From: Rubrobacter sp.
GTDB lineage: Bacteria; Actinomycetota; Rubrobacteria; Rubrobacterales; Rubrobacteraceae
Assembly (NCBI GenBank): GCA_013695335.1
Contig: JACDAR010000015.1
Location: forward strand, 1-8,289
Length of the DNA stretch: 8,289 bases
Direction of reading: 5' to 3'
Below the pieces are notes generated by a model, which worked only from the letters and a program-made list of their open reading frames with translations, was not told where the DNA came from and did not search any database. Shown in pieces: positions 1 through 5,418 of this stretch. Numbering within the stretch: the first letter of the stretch is position 1; every line of letters starts with the position of its first letter. The position numbers were made by a program, and so were the translations under genes.

Positions 1-374
1 ATCACGAGGTCACCAGTCTGCCGCGCGGTGCGATGGCCGGCGAGGTGGCGCGTGCCTGTCTCGTCGGATTCGAGGGTGGCGTCAGGAGTGAGGTAGACGT
101 TGACGTAGTGGATCATCGAGAGGTCAGGAGAGACGACTATCGCGCCGTCCATCTTCGCCAGCTCGTACAGGCGCATCGGGCTGAACTCGAGCCCGATCTT
201 CATCCCCCCGGAGACTATGTTCATCCTTTCGAGCTTGTACTGATTGGCCACGACGACCAGCGCCCCGTTGCTCGCCCGGATGATGTTGTCTATGCCGTCG
301 CGCAGGTCGGTGCCGGGCGCTACCATTTCAAGGGCGTCGGCGAGCTCGGGCGGCAGGTTGCGGCGTGGGCTCAC
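1..374 (-). CDS. disA: DNA integrity scanning protein DisA, diadenylate cyclase (N-terminal part; 3' end beyond window)
   Basis: DisA makes c-di-AMP from two ATP and scans DNA for branched intermediates. The visible 124 residues are most of the N-terminal DAC cyclase domain; the linker and the helix-hairpin-helix DNA-binding domain lie outside the window. The text follows the family closely: GTDLRDGIDNIIRASNGALV (21-40), a glycine-rich SGGMKIG (55-61), FSPMRLYELAKMDGAIV (64-80) with the catalytic DGA at 76-78, and ETGTRH at 105-110. The second motif, normally RHR, reads RHL (109-111), followed by AGHRTARQTG, so the second arginine is missing with no change in spacing. The start is GTG at 372-374, whose GTGA overlaps the radA stop by 4 bases, and no good Shine-Dalgarno is seen, so translation is probably coupled to radA. 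The radA-disA pair is a common actinobacterial and Firmicutes arrangement. The family call is very firm; whether this copy is fully active is open. Confidence 0.95.
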   Translation of the reverse strand, partial: MSPRRNLPPELADALEMVAPGTDLRDGIDNIIRASNGALVVVANQYKLERMNIVSGGMKIGLEFSPMRLYELAKMDGAIVVSPDLSMIHYVNVYLTPDATLESDETGTRHLAGHRTARQTGDLV

Positions 375-1768
375 AGGAGCGCCACCGCCACCGCTTCCTC
401 AAGCGTGCCCACCTCGATCAAACTGCTCTCCCTGGCCTTTCCGTTTTTGCTCTGCGAAGCGCCTTCCAGGCTGCCGCCTGATGCGCTCTCTGGCTTTATT
501 ATACGCCCGAAGCCCATTTTGAGCAGTTCGGAGACCCTCCGCGGCGCACCCGAGACGAACCGAAGATCCCCCGTCAGCCCCACCTCCCCGAAGCACGCCG
601 TTCCCTTTCCTACAGGCCGATCACGCAACGCCGAGGCGATGGCGAGCGCAACCCCGAGGTCCGCCGCAGGCTCCTCGACCCTGACCCCGCCGGTCACGTT
701 CACGTATACGTCGTGGTCTTGCAGCGAGAGCCCAGCCCGCCTGCTGAGGACGGCGCACAGCATGTTCACCCTGCCAGTATCCACACCGTTGGCGACCCGC
801 CGGGGCACCGCGAGCGGGCTAGGGGCGACGAGGCTCTCTATCTCCACGAGCATCGGACGCGTCCCTTCGAGGAGGCAAACTGTAGCCACGCCAGGAGGGA
901 TCTTTCCTTCCCGCCTGGACAGGAAGAAAGCAGAAGGGTCTTCGACCTCCACCATCCCTCCACCAGTCATCTCGAAAACCCCGACCTCGTTGGTTGACCC
1001 GAAGCGGTTCTTGAGAGCCCGCAATACCCGAAAAGACTGGAAACGGTCTCCCTCGAACTGGAGTACCGTATCCACCATGTGCTCCAGCACGCGCGGCCCT
1101 GCAATGGAGCCGTCCTTGGTAACGTGCCCGACGAGGACCATCGAGATCCCCTCGCTCTTCGCCAGCCTCATCAGGCGCGCGGCGCACTCCCGCACCTGCC
1201 CGACACCACCGGGAGCCCCAGACAACTCTGGCGAATACAGCGTCTGGATGGAGTCAACGACGACGACGCTGGGACGCTCCTCGATGATCGTAGCTTCTAT
1301 CACGTCGAGGTCAGTCTCCGAGAGCACCCGGAAACCCCTCCCCTCCACCCCGAGCCGCCGCGCAGAGAGGGCGACCTGCCTGGGCGATTCCTCGCCTGAG
1401 ACCATCAGGCATCCCTCGCCGAGATATCCCATTACCTGGAGGAGCAGCGTGCTCTTCCCGACCCCTGGCTCCCCGCCGACGAGCACCATCGAGCCGGGTA
1501 CGATCCCACCTCCGAGCACCCGATCCAACTCCGAAATACCAGTATCCGTCCGCCCCTCGCCCTCGACTGGCGGAACCTCATCCAGAGACATCGTGCGGCC
1601 ACCGACCCGCTTCGTCCGCGTGGCCCGCTCGGCGAAGCCTACTGCCTTCTTGCTCTCCCGCGCCTCCTCGGCGAACGTGCTCCACTCCCCGCAATCCGGG
1701 CATCGCCCGAGCCACTTCGGCGTTTCGTGGCCGCAATTCGAGCAGACGTAAAGTGTTCTGGTAACCAT
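371..1768 (-). CDS. radA: DNA repair protein RadA (Sms), branch-migration ATPase
   Basis: RadA is a RecA-like hexameric ATPase that helps process recombination intermediates in the cytoplasm. The 465 residues match the usual length and domain order. An N-terminal C4 zinc finger uses Cys9, Cys12, Cys23 and Cys26 (CSNCG, CPDCGEW). Walker A is GEPGVGKST at 99-107, Walker B is VVVVD at 168-172, and the RadA-specific KNRFG motif is at 253-257. A Lon-protease-like domain fills the last third (about 290-465) with no catalytic expectation. Between IIKPES and LIEVGTLEEA (about 429-449) is a Ser/Gly/Lys-rich stretch that looks like a small lineage insertion. The ATG at 1766-1768 sits directly before the zinc finger, fits family starts and has no Shine-Dalgarno; a -10 box lies exactly 6 bases upstream, suggesting a leaderless mRNA. 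It overlaps disA by 4 bases and is probably co-transcribed with it. The identification is secure. Confidence 0.97.
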   Translation of the reverse strand: MVTRTLYVCSNCGHETPKWLGRCPDCGEWSTFAEEARESKKAVGFAERATRTKRVGGRTMSLDEVPPVEGEGRTDTGISELDRVLGGGIVPGSMVLVGGEPGVGKSTLLLQVMGYLGEGCLMVSGEESPRQVALSARRLGVEGRGFRVLSETDLDVIEATIIEERPSVVVVDSIQTLYSPELSGAPGGVGQVRECAARLMRLAKSEGISMVLVGHVTKDGSIAGPRVLEHMVDTVLQFEGDRFQSFRVLRALKNRFGSTNEVGVFEMTGGGMVEVEDPSAFFLSRREGKIPPGVATVCLLEGTRPMLVEIESLVAPSPLAVPRRVANGVDTGRVNMLCAVLSRRAGLSLQDHDVYVNVTGGVRVEEPAADLGVALAIASALRDRPVGKGTACFGEVGLTGDLRFVSGAPRRVSELLKMGFGRIIKPESASGGSLEGASQSKNGKARESSLIEVGTLEEAVAVALL

Positions 1769-1780
1769 AGGCTAATTGTA
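1769..1780 (-). promoter_or_regulatory. Leaderless promoter of radA-disA (-10 TACAAT)
   Basis: On the minus strand TACAAT (1775-1780) is followed by TAGCCT and then the radA ATG. With the usual 6 bases between a -10 box and the start point, transcription would begin on the A of ATG. No convincing TTGACA lies 16-18 bases upstream; that space is taken by the T-run of the preceding terminator. There is no Shine-Dalgarno before radA, as expected for a leaderless mRNA. The same TACAATTAGCC block precedes the antitoxin gene. This is a sequence-based inference with no mapped start. Confidence 0.6.
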
Positions 1781-1792
1781 CGGTATAGAAAC

Positions 1793-1822
1793 AAAAAACC
1801 GGGACTCCGAAAGGCATCCCGG
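1793..1822 (-). terminator. Intrinsic terminator after the toxin gene
   Basis: On the minus strand CCGGGA (1817-1822) pairs with TCCCGG (1799-1804). A T-G wobble, one mismatch and two more C-G pairs extend the stem to a TTTC loop. Six T residues follow (1793-1798), then G and TTTC. It lies 37 bases past the toxin stop codon and just before the radA promoter, so it separates the toxin-antitoxin unit from radA-disA. Confidence 0.85.
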
Positions 1823-1859
1823 CCGCTCACCTCCTTTTTCTTCGTGTTCGACAATGACA

Positions 1860-2192
1860 CTACAAGTATTCGAGATGACCTTCCATCTCTTGCGAATCGA
1901 GCACCTCGGCGACGAGCATGATGCCGTGAATGATCTCGCCGATAGCCGTTTGCTGTCGAGCATAGAGGATTCCCGCGTGTTTGGCTCCCGAGGCGTGCAA
2001 ACGAAGAAAGTCGTCATCCTGAGTGAAGAGCACCCGCCCCTCTCTACGCGCGAAAGACAGGTGCTCTTCGTCGCTCGCGCTCAGCATTCCCGCCTCCGAG
2101 ACCGTCAACGCATCTATTCCGCGCTCCCGTAATCCTCTCACAATCGCTTTTGGCACGTGCTCGTCGGTGTAGAGCTTGATCCGCTCAGGCAC
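1860..2192 (-). CDS. DUF5615 family PIN-like toxin, putative ribonuclease of a toxin-antitoxin pair
   Basis: This small protein (110 residues from the chosen start) matches the DUF5615 PIN-like family, members of which are predicted metal-dependent RNases paired with DUF433 proteins. It opens with IKLYTDEHVPKAIVRGLRER, giving the first acidic pair in TDEH. A middle acidic cluster SASDEEH follows, then the signature LFTQDDDF, and it ends near DSQEMEGHLEYL. These acidic positions fit a PIN-like metal site. The GTG at 2190-2192 puts only four residues before IKLY, as I would expect for the family. An upstream in-frame TTG at 2208-2210, one base after the antitoxin stop, would add six residues (MRRESR) and is a real alternative. 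Neither start has a strong Shine-Dalgarno, so coupling to the antitoxin gene is likely. The family is well supported; toxicity and RNase activity are inferred. Confidence 0.85.
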   Translation of the reverse strand: MPERIKLYTDEHVPKAIVRGLRERGIDALTVSEAGMLSASDEEHLSFARREGRVLFTQDDDFLRLHASGAKHAGILYARQQTAIGEIIHGIMLVAEVLDSQEMEGHLEYL

Positions 2193-2211
2193 GCGGCTCT
2201 CGCGCCGCAAG

Positions 2212-2502
2212 TTACCGACTCAATTTGGAAGGGGTGCGCTCGCGCAGCGCCTCCACGAACGCTTCGCCTTCCCGGATGGACTCGTCTATTTCTGTCCGAT
2301 GATCGAAGTAGAAGGCCAGGGCCGCGTATACGTCGGCCAGCGTCAAGTCGTATTCGGTTGCGATCTCGTCGGCGCTCCGGCCCATGCGCTCGTGCCAGAT
2401 CACAATGTTCCGCACCGTGATCCGGCGCCCTTTGATGTGAGGCTTACCACCCGCCAGGCCGGGCGTGATCTCGATGTGTCCGTCTCGTGTTTCAGCGGTC
2501 AT
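2212..2502 (-). CDS. DUF433 domain protein, putative antitoxin
   Basis: This 96-residue protein shows the DUF433 pattern: an N-terminal GHIEITPGLAGGKPHIKGRR followed by ITVRNIV (8-34), then a helix-turn-helix-like part, MGRSADEIATEYDLTLADVY (40-59), and an AALAFYFDHR helix. A charged C-terminal tail (about 70-96) probably contacts the toxin. DUF433 proteins commonly sit just upstream of DUF5615 PIN-like toxins and are thought to neutralise them and bind their own promoter. Here the toxin follows within a few bases, giving the antitoxin-first order. The ATG at 2500-2502 has no Shine-Dalgarno and lies 6 bases after a TACAAT box, so the mRNA is probably leaderless. The gene is inserted between clpC and radA. 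The family is clear; the partner role is inferred from context. Confidence 0.88.
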   Translation of the reverse strand: MTAETRDGHIEITPGLAGGKPHIKGRRITVRNIVIWHERMGRSADEIATEYDLTLADVYAALAFYFDHRTEIDESIREGEAFVEALRERTPSKLSR

Positions 2503-2514
2503 GGGCTAATTGTA
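2503..2514 (-). promoter_or_regulatory. Leaderless promoter of the toxin-antitoxin pair (-10 TACAAT)
   Basis: On the minus strand TACAAT (2509-2514) is followed by TAGCCC and then the antitoxin ATG, the same spacing as at radA. Eleven bases, TACAATTAGCC, are identical between the two sites, with only the base before ATG differing. No clear -35 hexamer is visible. If the DUF433 protein autoregulates, its operator probably overlaps this site, but I see no obvious palindrome. Confidence 0.6.
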
Positions 2515-2554
2515 AAAGAAAGTGATCCCATACGGACAGGATTCGTGGAGAGGC

Positions 2555-2587
2555 AAAGAGAAACCGGGACGCCTCTCGACGCCCCGG
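2555..2587 (-). terminator. Intrinsic terminator after clpC
   Basis: On the minus strand CCGGGGCG (2580-2587) pairs with CGTCCCGG (2564-2571), with one G-T wobble across an 8-base loop. TTTCTCTTT (2555-2563) follows. It lies 24 bases past the clpC stop and ends clpC transcription before the toxin-antitoxin promoter. Confidence 0.82.
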
Positions 2588-2611
2588 CTCCGTATTGCTG
2601 TTGTGGACTGA

Positions 2612-5119
2612 CTAGCTCTGCTCGACCTTGACTACTTCCTTGGGCTCGGTGACGAGGATGTCCACTATGGACTCGTCCTCGTCCACGTCGTCCGTGGTCT
2701 TGTCGTTGGGCTCGATGATGACCTTGGAGCCAACGGGGATGTCGCCCCGCAGGATCATCTCGCTCATCGGGTCTTCGATCATGCGCTGCAATACGCGCCT
2801 CAAGGGCCGTGCCCCGAACGCCGGGTCGTAGCCAGCGTCGGAGAGCTTATCGAGGGCCTCGGTGGTGAACTCGATGGTCACCTGGCGGTCGGCCATCTGC
2901 TTGCGCAGGCGCTTGAGCTGTATCTCGATGATGTGGCGCATGTCCTCACGCTCGAGCTTGTGGAAGACGATGGTCTCGTCTATCCGGTTGAGAAGCTCGG
3001 GACGGAAGATCTTTCGCAGCTCACTCTGGACCCGGCTCTTCATCTCCTTGTAGGAGATGCCGTCGTTGCCGCCGAAGCCGAGCGAGTTCGTCTTGTTGAT
3101 GTGCTGCGCCCCGACGTTGGAGGTCATGATCAGGACTACGTTCTTGAAGTTGACCTGACGGCCCTGCGCGTCCGTGAGCATCCCGTCTTCGAGGATTTGG
3201 AGCAGGATGTTGAACACGTCAGGATGCGCCTTCTCGATCTCATCGAAGAGCAAAACGCTGTACGGCTTGCGCCTGACCTGCTCTGTTAGCTGTCCGCCCT
3301 CGTCGTAGCCGACGTAGCCTGGAGGCGAACCGACGAGGCGGGATACGGTATGCCGCTCCATGTACTCGGACATGTCCAGCCGGATCATGGATTCCTGATC
3401 TCCGAACATGTACTCGGCGAGCGTCCGCGCGAGCTCCGTCTTCCCGACGCCCGTCGGGCCGAGGAAAACGAACGAGCCGCTCGGACGGTTCGGGTCCTGG
3501 ATGCCGGCGCTGGTGCGGCGGATGGAGCGGGATACAGCCTTGATGGCCTCGTTCTGCCCGACCACGCGCCCGTGCAGCGCGTCCTCCATCTGAAGCAGCC
3601 TGGCGGATTCCTCCTCGGTCAGCTTCCTGACCGGGATGCCGGTCCACATCGAGACGATCTCGGCGATCTCATTCTCACCGATGGAGACCCGATCCTCGCC
3701 TTCACCCTCGCGCCACGTCTTCTCGATCTCACGCCGCTGGGCTATGAGCTGGCGCTCGGAGTGCCTGAGGCTCGCTGCCTTCTCGAACTCTTCCTGCTCG
3801 ACTGCCGCGTCCTTCTGCTGCCGCACCTCGGCCAGTTCGTCGTCTATCTCCTTGTAGTAAGGCGGCGAGGACATGGTCTTGATCCTCATCTTCGATGCGG
3901 CCTCGTCCACCAGGTCGATGGCCTTGTCCGGCAGGAAGCGATCCGCGATGTAGCGGTCGCCAAGCTCGGACGCAGCCTTCAGGGCCTCGTCGGTTATCTC
4001 CAGCTTGTGGTGCGACTCGTACTTCTCGCGCAGTCCCCTGAGGATGAGCTCCGTCTCCTCCACGCTCGGCTCGCCGACCTGGATGGTCTGGAACCGGCGT
4101 TCAAGCGCCTTGTCCTTCTCCACGTACTTGCGGTACTCGTCAATCGTGGTCGCGCCGATCACCTGGATCTCACCGCGCGCCAGAGCCGGCTTCAGGATGG
4201 AAGCGGCGTCTATCGCGCCCTCGGCGGCGCCTGCTCCGACGAGGTTGTGGATCTCGTCTATGAACAGGATGATGTCGCCGTGGTCGGTGATCTCCTTCAT
4301 TATCTTCTTGAGGCGCTCCTCGAACTCGCCCCTGTACTTGGATCCTGCGACGAGCGCGCCGAGGTCGAGGGTATAGACCTCCTTGCCGGCCAGGATCTCG
4401 GGGACACGCTCCTCAGCGATCTCCTCGGCCAGCCCCTCGACGATGGCGGTCTTGCCGACGCCCGGCTCCCCGATGATGACGGGGTTGTTCTTGGTGCGCC
4501 GCACGAGGATCTGCATGATCCTCTCTATCTCCTGCGTCCGGCCGATTACCGGATCGAGCTTGTCCTCTTCGGCGTACATGGTGAGGTTGCGCCCGTACTG
4601 GTCGAGCTGACGGGTCTTGGGCCGCTTGGCCTCCGTCCCACCCTTGGCGCCGCCCTGCTCGCCACTGCGGCCACGACCCGAACGCCCGCCGCCGAGCATA
4701 CGCACTACCTCGCGCCGGACCTTGTCCGGGTCAACGTCCAGGTTGCTGAGGACACGAGCGGCAACGCCCTCGGACTCGCGCACGAGCCCGAGCAGGATGT
4801 GCTCTGTGCCGATGTAGTTGTGGCCGAGCTGCAAAGCCTCGCGCAATGCGAGTTCCAGCACCTTCTTGGAGCGCGGGGTGAACGGGGCCTGCCCGCCGGT
4901 CCCCTCTTCGCCGTAGCCGACGATGCTCTCGACCTGCTCGCGCACCTCGTCGAGGGTGACGTTGAGCGAGGAAAGGGCACGGGCGGCGACGCCTTCATCC
5001 TCCCTGAGGAGGCCGAGGAGCAGATGCTCCGTGCCTATGTAGTTGTGGTTGAAGTGGCGCGCCTCTTCCTGGGCCAGCACCACCACCTTGCGGGCCCTCT
5101 CTGTAAATCGTTCGAACAT
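2612..5119 (-). CDS. clpC: ATP-dependent Clp protease ATP-binding subunit ClpC
   Basis: ClpC is a two-ring AAA+ unfoldase that feeds substrates to ClpP for regulated and stress proteolysis. All parts are present in the 835 residues. Two N-terminal Clp-N repeats are marked by HNYIGTEHLLLGLLRE (25-40) and HNYIGTEHILLGLVRE (100-115). AAA-1 has GEPGVGKT (217-224) and ILFIDE (284-289). A UVR-type coiled-coil middle region lies at about 424-460, which marks ClpC rather than ClpB or ClpA. AAA-2 has GPTGVGKT (554-561) and VLLFDE (622-627). An LGF tripeptide at 680-682 fits the ClpP-docking loop. The C-terminus is an acidic tail. The ATG at 5117-5119 starts the usual MFERFTERA and has a strong AGGAGG 9 bases upstream. 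No ctsR, mcsA or mcsB gene is adjacent, unlike Firmicutes, so regulation probably acts through the long upstream region. The identification is secure. Confidence 0.98.
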   Translation of the reverse strand: MFERFTERARKVVVLAQEEARHFNHNYIGTEHLLLGLLREDEGVAARALSSLNVTLDEVREQVESIVGYGEEGTGGQAPFTPRSKKVLELALREALQLGHNYIGTEHILLGLVRESEGVAARVLSNLDVDPDKVRREVVRMLGGGRSGRGRSGEQGGAKGGTEAKRPKTRQLDQYGRNLTMYAEEDKLDPVIGRTQEIERIMQILVRRTKNNPVIIGEPGVGKTAIVEGLAEEIAEERVPEILAGKEVYTLDLGALVAGSKYRGEFEERLKKIMKEITDHGDIILFIDEIHNLVGAGAAEGAIDAASILKPALARGEIQVIGATTIDEYRKYVEKDKALERRFQTIQVGEPSVEETELILRGLREKYESHHKLEITDEALKAASELGDRYIADRFLPDKAIDLVDEAASKMRIKTMSSPPYYKEIDDELAEVRQQKDAAVEQEEFEKAASLRHSERQLIAQRREIEKTWREGEGEDRVSIGENEIAEIVSMWTGIPVRKLTEEESARLLQMEDALHGRVVGQNEAIKAVSRSIRRTSAGIQDPNRPSGSFVFLGPTGVGKTELARTLAEYMFGDQESMIRLDMSEYMERHTVSRLVGSPPGYVGYDEGGQLTEQVRRKPYSVLLFDEIEKAHPDVFNILLQILEDGMLTDAQGRQVNFKNVVLIMTSNVGAQHINKTNSLGFGGNDGISYKEMKSRVQSELRKIFRPELLNRIDETIVFHKLEREDMRHIIEIQLKRLRKQMADRQVTIEFTTEALDKLSDAGYDPAFGARPLRRVLQRMIEDPMSEMILRGDIPVGSKVIIEPNDKTTDDVDEDESIVDILVTEPKEVVKVEQS

Positions 5120-5128
5120 TAGCGGGAG

Positions 5129-5134
5129 CCTCCT
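5129..5134 (-). promoter_or_regulatory. Strong Shine-Dalgarno site of clpC
   Basis: AGGAGG on the minus strand, 9 bases before the clpC ATG, within AGAGGAGG. It fixes the clpC start and contrasts with greA, the antitoxin gene and radA, which have none. Confidence 0.85.
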
Positions 5135-5208
5135 CTACTTTGAGGGTCCTTTGGATTTCCTGTCGCGGTAGCCGTCTGAAACTGTTTACGGTAATCGATG
5201 ATAAACGG

Positions 5209-5214
5209 ATTATA
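5209..5214 (-). promoter_or_regulatory. Probable -10 box of the clpC promoter (TATAAT)
   Basis: A perfect TATAAT lies on the minus strand 89 bases before the clpC ATG, giving a predicted leader of roughly 80 bases. At 17-base spacing the -35 position reads CGAAGG, far from TTGACA, so an activator or an alternative sigma factor may be needed. A second possible box, TATACT at 5276-5281, also lacks a consensus -35. Confidence 0.5.
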
Positions 5215-5310
5215 CGTCCTCAAAAATCTATCCTTCGAAATCGTGCTGTTCTCCAATGCTCGGCGCCTACCCGTGAGTATACAAAAGGTTGTGCCCGTTT
5301 ACGGAGGGTT

Positions 5311-5334
5311 TAGCGCTTTACGCTCTCAGCGCTA
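5311..5334. promoter_or_regulatory. Inverted repeat TAGCGCT-N10-AGCGCTA upstream of clpC, possible operator
   Basis: Two perfect 7-base arms (5311-5317 and 5328-5334) flank a 10-base spacer, with a further CGCT/AGCG element inside. No T-run follows, so it is a poor terminator for lysS. The layout resembles the CIRCE heat-shock operator (TTAGCACTC-N9-GAGTGCTAA), but the arm sequence differs at key positions. It lies about 95 bases upstream of the TATAAT box. A regulator-binding role is inferred. Confidence 0.4.
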
Positions 5335-5418
5335 TCCTTTGTAGAGCCACCCCGCGCACCCCCATCTCTCGATGTTTATGAGCGTATCAGGAGGATGTGC
5401 GGCCTTCGGTGTCCCGCA

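Noticed and set aside
33..1751. Long plus-strand open frame (572 codons) across disA and radA
   Set aside because: It crosses two genuine genes on the other strand, is Ser/Pro/Arg/Thr rich with no domain, and is a shadow of their codon bias.
1578..1860. Two small minus-strand frames (73 and 79 codons) overlapping the radA start
   Set aside because: Both run out of frame into radA and show no family resemblance. Only the Shine-Dalgarno before one of them is noteworthy, and that is kept as a finding.
1769..2611. Transposon or insertion sequence carrying the toxin-antitoxin pair
   Set aside because: No transposase and no terminal inverted repeats are seen. The similarity of the flanks is in terminator and promoter sequence only.
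3350..5122. Long plus-strand open frame (590 codons) antisense to clpC
   Set aside because: Its composition (Leu/Asp/Arg/Val rich) matches no family I know, and it exactly mirrors the real ClpC gene. Long antisense frames are expected in GC-rich DNA with strong third-position bias.
5311..5334. Inverted repeat as the lysS terminator
   Set aside because: No T-run follows on the minus strand, and the repeat lies 85 bases past the lysS stop, nearer the clpC control region.
5120..5418. Riboswitch or T-box leader before clpC
   Set aside because: I could not recognise a ydaO-type, T-box or other known aptamer core, and clpC is not a usual target.
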